A stretch of 64,000 nucleotides of DNA from Elioraea sp. (lineage in GTDB: Bacteria; Pseudomonadota; Alphaproteobacteria; Acetobacterales; Acetobacteraceae). Location: NCBI RefSeq assembly GCF_022842375.1, contig NZ_JALHPR010000011.1, positions 1-64,000 of the forward strand. Reading direction: 5' to 3'. The notes beneath the pieces were generated by a model, which saw only the letters and a program-made list of their open reading frames with translations, was not told where the DNA came from and did not search any database. Position numbers and translations under genes: made by a program. Positions 16,608-24,250 of the stretch are shown here, piece by piece (the first letter of the stretch is position 1; the number at the start of each line of letters is the position of its first letter).

Positions 16608-17165
16608 ATGGGCTCGGTCTGCGTCTTCGCCTCTGCCAATGACACGTTGCCCGCCGGCTTGCGCGACGCGGCCGAGGCGGCGGGTGCCGGCATTGCGCGG
16701 CTCGGCCACACGCTGGTCTATGGCGGCTCCTCGCGCGGGCTCATGGGTGCTGCCGCACGCGGCGCGGTGGCCGGCGGCGGGCGTGTCGTCGGCGTCATGC
16801 CGCGCCACCTTGCCGGGCGCGAGCGTGCCGCCATCGACATCGCCGAGATCCACCTCGTCGATACGCTATCGGAACGCAAGCAGCGCATGGCGGACTTGTC
16901 CGACCTCTTCCTCGTCCTGCCCGGCGGCGTCGGCACGCTCGACGAGGCGCTCGAGATGATCACCTGGTTCGACGTCGGCCTCTCGCGGAAGCCGACATTG
17001 TTCGTCGACGTCGACGGGTTCTGGCAGGATTTTGCGGCGATGATGGCGGGGCTTCGCGCCCGCGGCGTGCTGCGCCCCGACATCGACGGTGCGTGGCGGT
17101 TGCTGCCTGACATCGATACCGCCCTTGAAGCTGTCGCGACCTGGTTCGCGCCGCGCGCGGCGTGA
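16608..17165 (+). CDS. LOG-family nucleotide phosphoribohydrolase (Rossmann fold)
   Basis: The 185-aa protein begins GSVCVFASANDT and contains YGGSSRGLMGAAARGA and the diagnostic PGGVGTLDEALEMITW. It therefore belongs to the LOG (lonely guy) family, which hydrolyses cytokinin-riboside or other nucleoside monophosphates to base and ribose 5-phosphate. In bacteria this is mainly nucleotide salvage or turnover. The ATG at 16608 follows GAGGTCTGGG. It is likely co-transcribed with nadC and the TAXI gene behind it. Confidence 0.88.
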   Translation: MGSVCVFASANDTLPAGLRDAAEAAGAGIARLGHTLVYGGSSRGLMGAAARGAVAGGGRVVGVMPRHLAGRERAAIDIAEIHLVDTLSERKQRMADLSDLFLVLPGGVGTLDEALEMITWFDVGLSRKPTLFVDVDGFWQDFAAMMAGLRARGVLRPDIDGAWRLLPDIDTALEAVATWFAPRAA

Positions 17166-17187
17166 GCCCAAAACAGGGAGACTGATC

Positions 17188-18207
17188 ATGGTGCCGGAAA
17201 ACCTCGTTGGGCTGAACGTGGCGGGACTGAAACGACGCCTGGTGCTCGGCGCGGCCGTGGCCGCGCCGGCGGTGATTGCCGCGCGCGGACTGTCCGCTCA
17301 GGAGACGCTCAGGATCACGCTGGCCGGCGGGTCGGTCGGTGGCGCGTGGAGCGCGATCGGCAACGCCATCGGAGAGAGCATCCGCCGCGCCGTGCCGGGC
17401 AGCGCCTTCAGCTACGAGCCGGGCCGGGATGCGGCGAACGTCCTGCTCGTCTCGCAGGGGCGGGTGCAGCTCGGCATCGCGCACGCCCAGATCGCGCTGC
17501 GCGCGATCAAGGGAGAGCCACCCTTCGACCGGGCGATGCCGAACATCCGCGCCGTCAGCCTGATCGACAGCGAGGCGGCCTGGCAGGCGCTGGTGCGCGA
17601 GGGCGCGCCGGTTTCGAGCCTCGAGGAGATCGCGCAGAAGCGGGCGCCCGTGCGCGTCACGGCCAATCTCCGCGGCACGCTGATGGCGCTCGCGACCGAG
17701 GAGGCCTTCGCCGCAGCCGGCGCGCCCTTTGCGCAGGTCGAGCGCTGGGGCGGCAAGACGCACTACATCGCCTGGAACGATGCGCTCGACATGCTGAAGA
17801 ACAACCAGGCCGACATCATCACCAACGTGGTCGACTTTCCCTCGCGCCAGGTGATCAACGCCACGCGCGACCTGCCCGTGCGCTTCCTGAAGATGGGGCC
17901 CGAGGTGATCGCGCGCGTGAACACCCGCCTCGGCTCGACACCGGTCACGATCCCGGCAGGTAGCTATCCGTTCCAGCCTGACGCGATCGATACGTTCCGC
18001 GCCCATGTCGTGCTGCTCGCCTCGTCCGACCTCGCCGACGACACGGTCGAGACGATCGTCAAGGCGATGATCGCCAATTTCGATTCGATCAAGCGCAGCC
18101 ACGCGACCATGGCGCGGCTCGAACCGAAGGCGCTGCCCGATGCCGGCGGCGTGGCGCTGCACGCAGGCGCGGCGCGCGCCTATCGCGCCGCGGGCCTGCT
18201 CAGCTGA
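17188..18207 (+). CDS. TAXI-family TRAP transporter solute-binding protein
   Basis: The 339-aa protein has an N-terminal export signal (KRRLVLGAAVAAPAVIAARGLSAQ, possibly Tat because of KRR). The binding domain follows: LAGGSVGGAWSAIGNAIGESI, VLLVSQGRVQLGIAHAQIA and a late TVETIVKAMIANFDSIK. These are typical of TAXI receptors, which feed a fused TRAP permease and bind dicarboxylates, amino acids or related anions. The ATG at 17188 has CAGGGAG upstream. The permease follows directly. Confidence 0.88.
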   Translation: MVPENLVGLNVAGLKRRLVLGAAVAAPAVIAARGLSAQETLRITLAGGSVGGAWSAIGNAIGESIRRAVPGSAFSYEPGRDAANVLLVSQGRVQLGIAHAQIALRAIKGEPPFDRAMPNIRAVSLIDSEAAWQALVREGAPVSSLEEIAQKRAPVRVTANLRGTLMALATEEAFAAAGAPFAQVERWGGKTHYIAWNDALDMLKNNQADIITNVVDFPSRQVINATRDLPVRFLKMGPEVIARVNTRLGSTPVTIPAGSYPFQPDAIDTFRAHVVLLASSDLADDTVETIVKAMIANFDSIKRSHATMARLEPKALPDAGGVALHAGAARAYRAAGLLS

Positions 18208-18236
18208 GCGCAGCGGGGCGCGTCATCGCCCTCCTC

Positions 18237-18268
18237 GGCCCCGGCAGGTCACGCACCCTGCCGGGGCC
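18237..18268 (+). other. Strong hairpin between TAXI receptor and TRAP permease
   Basis: GGCCCCGGCAGG (18237-18248) pairs perfectly with CCTGCCGGGGCC (18257-18268) across an 8-base loop. There is no T-run. Hairpins at this place in binding-protein-dependent operons commonly protect the receptor transcript and lower permease expression. Confidence 0.6.
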
Positions 18269-18314
18269 AGAGGCCGTCGTCGCGCGCGTCATCGGCACGG
18301 GGCTCTCGGCCTGG

Positions 18315-20111
18315 ATGCTAGCGCTCGCGCTCGGCTGGGAGAGCGATCGCAACGCGACCCTCTTTGCCTTCCTCGGCGCCGTGCTGGCACTCGGCTTCCT
18401 CACCGTCACCGGCAACGGGGTGCGGCAGACGGGCCGGTCATGGTTCGCCAACACGCTCGCGGCACTCTCGATCGCCGCGTGCGGCTACTTCGTCTGGATG
18501 GCGCCCGTCCATGCGCTGCGCTGGCCGATGGTCAGCCCGCTTTCGACGACCGACATGACGGCGGCGATCCTGCTCTGCCTGCTGGTGCTCGAGGCGACGC
18601 GGCGGACGATCGGCCTCACCCTCTGCATCCTCGTCGCGGGGTTCCTGGCCTATGCGGTCTGGGGTCATCACGTTCCCGGATCGTTCTCGCACCGGCCGCT
18701 CAGCATCACCGAGATCGTCGATCACCTGGCCTTCACCACGAACGGGCTGATCGGGCCGGCGCTCTCCGTCGCTGCCTTCCTCGTCTTCGTGTTCGTGCTG
18801 TTCGGCGCGATGCTCGACAGGCTGGGCGGCGGCGATTTCTTCCATGATCTCGCAAGCGCGCTGGTGGGCCGCCAGGCGGGGGGGCCTGCCAAGGTGGCGG
18901 TCGTGTCGTCCGCGATGTACGGCACCATCTCGGGCTCGCCGACGGCCGATGTGGTGACGACGGGAAGCCTCACCATCCCGATGATGAAGCGCCTCGGCTA
19001 CTCGCCGGCCTATGCCGGCGGGGTCGAGGCGGCGGCGTCCGCCGGGGGCGCGATCCTGCCGCCCGTGATGGGATCCGCTGCGTTCCTGATGAGCGATTTC
19101 ACCGGCATTCCCTATGCCGACATCGCCCTCTCGGCGATCACCACCGCACTGCTCTACTACGTCGCGGTGTTCTACCAGGTGCATGCCCGCGCCGTGCTCG
19201 ACGGGCTTGGCGGATTCGCGGAAGCGGGGCCGCGCATCGCCCTGGTGCTGCGCCGCGGCTGGTGGTTCCTCATCCCGATCGGCGCGATGGTGTGGCTCGT
19301 CGTGTCCGCCGACAGGCCGGTCTATGGCGGCGGCATCGCCGTGGTGCTGATCGCCGCACTTGCGTTCGTGATGATCCGCGAGCCCGTGCGCGTGATCGGG
19401 CTGCTGCTCGACGCCGCACAGGATGGCGCGCGGCGTGCGGCACCCGTCGGCATCGCCTGCGGCGTGGCGGGGCTCGTCGTGGGCACGCTCACCATCACCG
19501 ATCTCTCGGGCAAGTTCAGCTCGCTGCTGTTCGGGTTCGCGCCTGACCAGTTGCTGTTCGTGATGATGATCACCGCGGGCGTGACGCTGCTGCTCGGCAT
19601 GGGCATGCCGACGCCGGCCGTCTACGTGCTCGCCGCTGTGCTCGCCGCACCGGCAATGATCAGCCTCGGCGTGCCGGTGCTCGCCGCGCATCTTTTCGTC
19701 GTCTACTACGCGTCGATGAGCGCGATCACCCCGCCCGTCGCGGTCGCTGCCTTCGCTGCCGCCTCGATCGCGCAGGCCGATCCGATCCGCATCGGGTTCA
19801 TCGCCTGCCGGCTCGCGATCGTCGCCTTCGTGCTGCCGTTCTGCTTCGTGTTCCGCCCCGCGCTGCTGCTGGCCGGTGATCCGCTCGATGCCATCTGGGC
19901 GGTCGCCGTCACCTTCATCGGCGTGATCGCTCTGGCCGCCGGGCTCGAGGGGTGGCTCGGCCGCCGTCTCACGGCTGGGCAGCGTGCCCTGCTGGTCGGA
20001 GCCGGCCTGACGCTAGTCGCGCCAGACTGGCGGGCCGATGCGGCGGGGCTTCTCCTGTTCGCGCTCGCCGCCGCCTGGGTCAGGTTCCGCCGGGAGCCGG
20101 TTGCCGCCTGA
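18315..20111 (+). CDS. TRAP transporter fused permease (TAXI system)
   Basis: The product (598 aa from ATG 18315) is a polytopic membrane protein with the fused small and large TRAP permease domains. Motifs include SAMYGTISGSPTADVVTTG, GGVEAAASAGGAILPPVMGSAAF, LLGMGMPTPAVYVLAA and YYASMSAITPPVAVAAFAA. It works with the TAXI receptor, using an ion gradient for uptake. Coding-like sequence (RTLPGPEAVVARVIGTGLSAW) continues upstream of 18315 without a stop. No ATG, GTG or TTG is there, but a CTG at 18204 overlaps the receptor's TGA. The true start may be that CTG. Confidence 0.9.
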   Translation: MLALALGWESDRNATLFAFLGAVLALGFLTVTGNGVRQTGRSWFANTLAALSIAACGYFVWMAPVHALRWPMVSPLSTTDMTAAILLCLLVLEATRRTIGLTLCILVAGFLAYAVWGHHVPGSFSHRPLSITEIVDHLAFTTNGLIGPALSVAAFLVFVFVLFGAMLDRLGGGDFFHDLASALVGRQAGGPAKVAVVSSAMYGTISGSPTADVVTTGSLTIPMMKRLGYSPAYAGGVEAAASAGGAILPPVMGSAAFLMSDFTGIPYADIALSAITTALLYYVAVFYQVHARAVLDGLGGFAEAGPRIALVLRRGWWFLIPIGAMVWLVVSADRPVYGGGIAVVLIAALAFVMIREPVRVIGLLLDAAQDGARRAAPVGIACGVAGLVVGTLTITDLSGKFSSLLFGFAPDQLLFVMMITAGVTLLLGMGMPTPAVYVLAAVLAAPAMISLGVPVLAAHLFVVYYASMSAITPPVAVAAFAAASIAQADPIRIGFIACRLAIVAFVLPFCFVFRPALLLAGDPLDAIWAVAVTFIGVIALAAGLEGWLGRRLTAGQRALLVGAGLTLVAPDWRADAAGLLLFALAAAWVRFRREPVAA

Positions 20112-20188
20112 TCCGCCTGGACCATGGGCTGGACATGGGCGCCCGCTGCACATCGTGTTAGACGCCAGGGAGCGACCCGGGAGGCAAG

Positions 20189-21163
20189 ATGCCGCGCAGC
20201 GACCTCTACCCTGACATTGCCCCGTTCGACAGCGGCTACCTGCCGCTCGACCACGGCCACACGATGTACTGGGAGCAGGTGGGTCATGACGCGGGCCTGC
20301 CGCTTCTGTTCCTCCACGGCGGGCCCGGGGCAGGGGCGGGGGCGGTGCATCGACGCTTCTTCGACCCGCGGCGCTTCAAGGTCGTGATCTTCGACCAGCG
20401 TGGCTCTGGGCGGTCACGCCCCCTCGGCAGCATCGTCGCCAACGACACGCAGCGGCTGGTCGAGGATATCGAGCGCCTCAGGGCGCATCTCGGCATCGAG
20501 CGCTGGCTCGTGTTCGGCGGCAGCTGGGGCTCGACGCTCGGCCTTGCCTACGGCCAGGCGCACCCCGATCGCGTCACCGGCTTCGTGCTGCGCGGCATCT
20601 TCCTCGGGCGGCGGCGCGAGATTGCCTGGTTCATGGAAGGGCTCGCCCGCTTCTTCCCCGAGACATGGGGCGCGTTCGCGCGCCATGCGGGCGTGGCGGA
20701 GGGTGACGGACAGGCGCTGCTCGATGCCTATCGGCGCCTGCTCGATGACCCCGACCCGAAGGTGCATCTCCCCGCCGCGCGGGCCTGGAGCACCTACGAA
20801 GGCTCATGCAGTACGCTGGTGCCAAGCCCGGAGACGGTGGCTTCCTTCGCGGAGGACCGCACCGCCCTCGGCCTCGCGCGGATCGAGGCGCATTATTTCG
20901 CGCATGACCTGTTCCTGCCCGAGGGTGGCCTGCTCGGGGGAATGGGCCGGATCGCGCACCTGCCGGCCGAGATCGTGCAGGGCCGCTACGACATGATCTG
21001 CCCGCCGGAGAGCGCCTTCGCGCTGGCCGAGACCTGGCCGATGGCGCGGCTGACGATGGTTCCCGATGCGGGGCACTCGGCGCTCGAACCAGGCATCCGC
21101 ACGGCCCTGCTCGCCGCGGTGGAGCGGATCAGGCCGCTCGACGTCCGCAGCATGGTCGGCTGA
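20189..21163 (+). CDS. pip: Proline iminopeptidase
   Basis: The 324-aa alpha/beta hydrolase shows the prolyl aminopeptidase (S33) signature: LLFLHGGPGAGAG (oxyanion), FDQRGSGRSRPLG, then the nucleophile elbow GGSWGSTLGLAY. The acid is Asp in GRYDMICPP and the base is His in DAGHSALEPG. It removes N-terminal proline from peptides in the cytoplasm. GGGAGG lies 7 bases before the ATG. The gene is free-standing, followed by a hairpin and a tRNA. Confidence 0.93.
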   Translation: MPRSDLYPDIAPFDSGYLPLDHGHTMYWEQVGHDAGLPLLFLHGGPGAGAGAVHRRFFDPRRFKVVIFDQRGSGRSRPLGSIVANDTQRLVEDIERLRAHLGIERWLVFGGSWGSTLGLAYGQAHPDRVTGFVLRGIFLGRRREIAWFMEGLARFFPETWGAFARHAGVAEGDGQALLDAYRRLLDDPDPKVHLPAARAWSTYEGSCSTLVPSPETVASFAEDRTALGLARIEAHYFAHDLFLPEGGLLGGMGRIAHLPAEIVQGRYDMICPPESAFALAETWPMARLTMVPDAGHSALEPGIRTALLAAVERIRPLDVRSMVG

Positions 21164-21182
21164 GGGGGCACAGGTCAGGGAT

Positions 21183-21204
21183 GCACAGCCGCGGCCGGCT
21201 GTGC
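21183..21204 (+). terminator. pip: Hairpin after pip
   Basis: GCACAGCCG (21183-21191) pairs perfectly with CGGCTGTGC (21196-21204) around CGGC. It lies 19 bases after the pip stop and just before the tRNA. No T-run follows, so termination strength is uncertain. Confidence 0.5.
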
Positions 21205-21219
21205 TACCGAACGCGCTGC

Positions 21220-21296
21220 GTCCTCGTAGCTCAGCTGGATAGAGCACAGGATTCCTAATCCTGGGGCCGTGGGTTCGAATCCCGCCGAGGACACCA
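21220..21296 (+). tRNA. tRNA-Arg (anticodon CCT)
   Basis: A complete 77-base cloverleaf can be drawn. The acceptor GTCCTCG pairs with CGAGGAC, the D stem GCTC with GAGC, the anticodon stem CAGGA with TCCTG, and the T stem GTGGG with CCCGC around TTCGAAT. The loop TTCCTAA places anticodon CCT at 21254-21256, reading AGG. The discriminator is A and the CCA end is encoded in the DNA. Confidence 0.97.
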
Positions 21297-21634
21297 CGCG
21301 CGATCCGTTGAAGCGTCTCAATTGTTGAGCGCCTGACATCCTCGTGATTTCCGTGGGGCCCAGGCGCAGTCGGCGCGCCTCCAGCGCCTGATTTGCATCG
21401 CTCGCCGCGCGCACGAGCGATGCGGGTCAGCCCAGGTATGATCAGCTTCAGCTGATCATACGATGGCGTGGGCTCCCGCCACACGCGGTGCGCCGTTCGT
21501 ACTCCGAGAAACAACCTGGGCGCGATAAAGCGTTAGGTGGAACAACCTGCGTTCTGTTGCCTTGGTAGAAATACTGAGGCATTCGGACCGAATAGTGGGC
21601 TGCGATCAGTCCCGCGCTTACTGTACGATGCGCT
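21297..21634. other. Gene-free stretch after the tRNA
   Basis: These 338 bases hold no supported gene. Composition is less GC-rich than the flanks. It contains a 26-base palindrome (21436-21461) and two copies of AACAACCTG (21510 and 21541), 31 bases apart. The second half should contain the promoter of the sensor kinase. No integrase, transposase remnant or duplicate of the tRNA 3' end is visible. Confidence 0.6.
21436..21461. promoter_or_regulatory. Near-continuous palindrome, likely operator
   Basis: GTATGATCAGCT (21436-21447) and AGCTGATCATAC (21450-21461) are perfect inverted arms around TC. Each arm contains TGATCA. It stands 174 bases before the kinase ATG. The symmetry suits a dimeric regulator; a hairpin role in RNA is also possible. 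Confidence 0.45.
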
Positions 21635-22753
21635 ATGCATGGAAAGACGATCATGGCATCCAGTGCCAGAGACGCGAGACCACTGAGAGCTTTTCTCGGA
21701 GGCGCGAGTATCGGCGCGGCGCTTGACACCGATCAATTCAAGAACTTTCTTGACCATATTCCCTTCGCGATCGCCGTTGCCGCGTTGCGCCCGCATGAGC
21801 GCGTCATCTACGCCAATCTCGAATTCGAACGGCTCTCCGGGCAGTCCGTTGTCGAGTTGCAGGGCCGCCCCTGGAGCGATCTGAAGGCCATTGCCAGCGC
21901 CAACGGCGATGACCGCCGCCTCAGCGACGCCATCACCGCGGGTGGGGACCGTATAGGCAGATTTCACCTGGTCCCGGACGGTGCCGAAGAAGAGCTCATC
22001 TTCGATGCCTGGTCGAACATCATCGAGGACGAGCACGGAACGCCAATGTTCCGCCTCGTGGCACTCGCGGCGGTCACCCCCCGAACTCAGTCCGAAGACG
22101 AAGCCATTGAAGCGCGCGCCCGGGAAACGGACCTGCAGCTGCGCGAGCTGCAGCACCGCGTGAAGAACAACCTCCAGCTGATCACCTCTCTGATCAGGAT
22201 GGAGGGCTACAGGGCGAGAGATGACGAGACGGGCCAGTGCTTCGACCGGCTGGCCGGGCGTGTCTACGCGCTGGCCCTGCTCTACGGCTCGATGTCAGAA
22301 GACACGCGCGACCACTGCGTCGATCTCGGCGCCTACCTCAGCCAGATCGCCTCGGCTGTCATGCAGGCCCATGCGGTGGAGGGAATTCGCCTCGACCTCA
22401 AGGTGGATTCCTGGCCGGTTTCGATCAATGTCGCGATGCCCACGGGCCTCGTGGTGAACGAGGTCCTGACGAACGCGCTGAAGCACGCCTTTGTCGGCCG
22501 CACAGGCGGCACCATCACGTTGCACAGCCTGGTCGATCCCGACGGCTGCGAGGTCTCAATCACGGATGATGGCATTGGCCTGCCGCCGGGCACGACCTGG
22601 CCCAGTCCCGGGCGCCTGAGCATGCTGATCGTGCAGTCGCTGCGGGAGAACGCAGGGGCGAAGGTCAATGTCGAGTCCTCATCCGAGAGCGGCCTGCGGG
22701 TGACGATCCGCTTCATGCGGGAGGATGCGGCGCCCGAAATGCCGGAGCGCTAG
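21635..22753 (+). CDS. Cytoplasmic PAS sensor histidine kinase, HisKA_2 type
   Basis: The 372-aa protein has no membrane segment. A PAS domain (about residues 33-150; VIYANLEFERLSGQSVVELQGRPW) precedes the HisKA_2 dimerisation domain with phospho-acceptor His174 in RELQHRVKNNLQLITSL. The ATPase domain shows an N box VVNEVLTNALKHAF and a G1 box DDGIGLP. HisKA_2/HWE kinases are an alphaproteobacteria-rich group often linked to light, stress or general stress response signalling. The PAS lacks the NCRFLQ motif of LOV photoreceptors. No response regulator is adjacent. ATG 21653 is an alternative start. Confidence 0.9.
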   Translation: MHGKTIMASSARDARPLRAFLGGASIGAALDTDQFKNFLDHIPFAIAVAALRPHERVIYANLEFERLSGQSVVELQGRPWSDLKAIASANGDDRRLSDAITAGGDRIGRFHLVPDGAEEELIFDAWSNIIEDEHGTPMFRLVALAAVTPRTQSEDEAIEARARETDLQLRELQHRVKNNLQLITSLIRMEGYRARDDETGQCFDRLAGRVYALALLYGSMSEDTRDHCVDLGAYLSQIASAVMQAHAVEGIRLDLKVDSWPVSINVAMPTGLVVNEVLTNALKHAFVGRTGGTITLHSLVDPDGCEVSITDDGIGLPPGTTWPSPGRLSMLIVQSLRENAGAKVNVESSSESGLRVTIRFMREDAAPEMPER

Positions 22754-22792
22754 GCAGCGCCCCCTCGTCTTCCCGACTGATGCCGGCGGCCG

Positions 22793-24226
22793 TCACGGCA
22801 TGACGGCGACGCGCAGCGCGTTCGTCGTGCCCGCCGTGCCGAAGGGCACGCCGGCGATCACCACCACCTCGTCACCCGTCTTCACGAAGCCCTCCTGCGC
22901 GGCGATGCGCAGGCTCTTGGAGACAGTTTCCGTCATGGAATGAACGTCGGCCGTCACGACGGGATGCACGCCCCACACGACCGCCATGCGCCGCGCTGTC
23001 TCGGGGCTGGGTGTGAGGCCGAGGATCGGCGCCTCCGGGCGCTCGCGCGCCATGCGAAGCGCGGTCGACCCGCTCATGGTGAAGGTGGCGATCACCTCGG
23101 CCTCGATGGTCGAGGCAACCTGGCGGGCAGCGGCGGTGATCGCATCGGCCGTGCGCCGCTCGGGCGGGTTGCGCGTGGCCTCCACGATCTCGCGCCAGGT
23201 CGGGTCGGCTTCCACGCGGGAGACGATGCGGTCCATCATCGCCACCGCCTCGCGCGGGAACGAGCCCGCGGCACTTTCTGCCGAGAGCATCACAGCATCG
23301 GCGCCGTCGAACACGGCGGTCGCCACATCGGAGGCTTCCGCGCGCGTCGGCGTGGGTGCGGAGATCATGCTTTCCAGCATCTGCGTCGCGACGACGACGG
23401 GTTTGCCCAGGCGCCTGCACGTCTTGACGATGCGCTTCTGCGCCAGCGGCACGGCTTCGGGCGGAAGCTCGACGCCGAGGTCGCCGCGCGCGACCATCAC
23501 GCAATCGGACAACGCAATGATCTCGTCGAGCGCCTCGAGCGCCGAGGGCTTCTCGAGCTTCGACATGATCCACGCCCGGTCGCCGATGATCTTGCGCGCC
23601 TCGATCACATCCTCGGGCTTCTGCACGAAGGAGAGGCCGACATACTCGATGCCGTGCTCGAGCGCGAAGGCGAGGTCGCGCCGGTCCTTCTCGGTCAGCG
23701 CCGGAATGGGCAGCGTGACGTCGGGCACGTTCACGCCCTTGCGGTCCGACACCGCACCGCCGACGACCACTTCGGTCTCGAGATGATCGGCCCTGGCGCG
23801 CACCACGCGCAGCCGCACCTTGCCGTCATCGATCAGCAGCGACGAGCCGATCTGTGCCGCGGCGATGATCTCGGGGTGGGGGAGGGACACGCGGGAGCGA
23901 TCCCCCGGCACGGGGGAGAGATCGAGGCGGAACGATTGCCCGGTCTGCAGCTGCACGCGACCGCCGCCGAAGGTGCCGACGCGAAGCTTCGGCCCCTGCA
24001 CGTCAGCCAGCACGCCGATCGGGCGGCCGGCGCGCTTCTCGAGCGCGCGGATGGCGTGCAGCCGCGCGAGATGGTCCTCGTGGCTGCCATGGCTGAAGTT
24101 CAGGCGGAACACGTCAGCGCCCGCATGGAACAGCGCCTCGATCACCTCGGGCGTCGAGCTCGCCGGCCCGAGGGTCGCGACGATCTTGGTGCGGCGGTGG
24201 CGCCGCAGCGCGGGTTTCTGTCGCAT
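22793..24226 (-). CDS. pyk: Pyruvate kinase
   Basis: The 477-aa enzyme makes pyruvate and ATP from phosphoenolpyruvate. Clear family motifs are RRTKIVATLGPAS at the N-terminus, FRLNFSHGSHEDH, the active-site helix AWIMSKLEKPSALEALDEI and MVARGDLGVELPPEAVPLAQK. The C-terminal regulatory domain starts near residue 350. It follows the glycerate 2-kinase gene by 24 bases on the same strand. That pairing is known from tartrate/glycerate utilisation loci (ttuD-ttuE) and lets 2-phosphoglycerate drain towards pyruvate. Confidence 0.95.
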   Translation of the reverse strand: MRQKPALRRHRRTKIVATLGPASSTPEVIEALFHAGADVFRLNFSHGSHEDHLARLHAIRALEKRAGRPIGVLADVQGPKLRVGTFGGGRVQLQTGQSFRLDLSPVPGDRSRVSLPHPEIIAAAQIGSSLLIDDGKVRLRVVRARADHLETEVVVGGAVSDRKGVNVPDVTLPIPALTEKDRRDLAFALEHGIEYVGLSFVQKPEDVIEARKIIGDRAWIMSKLEKPSALEALDEIIALSDCVMVARGDLGVELPPEAVPLAQKRIVKTCRRLGKPVVVATQMLESMISAPTPTRAEASDVATAVFDGADAVMLSAESAAGSFPREAVAMMDRIVSRVEADPTWREIVEATRNPPERRTADAITAAARQVASTIEAEVIATFTMSGSTALRMARERPEAPILGLTPSPETARRMAVVWGVHPVVTADVHSMTETVSKSLRIAAQEGFVKTGDEVVVIAGVPFGTAGTTNALRVAVMP

Positions 24227-24250
24227 GCTTCTGCTGATCCTGTCCGGAAC

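Noticed and set aside
21505-21560. EcfG (general stress) promoter of GGAAC-N16-17-CGTT type before the HisKA_2 kinase
   Set aside because: GGAAC and CGTT elements occur, but not with acceptable spacing.
21297-21634. tRNA-flanking gap as an integrated-element attachment site
   Set aside because: No integrase and no repeated tRNA 3' segment are visible; the palindrome better fits an operator.
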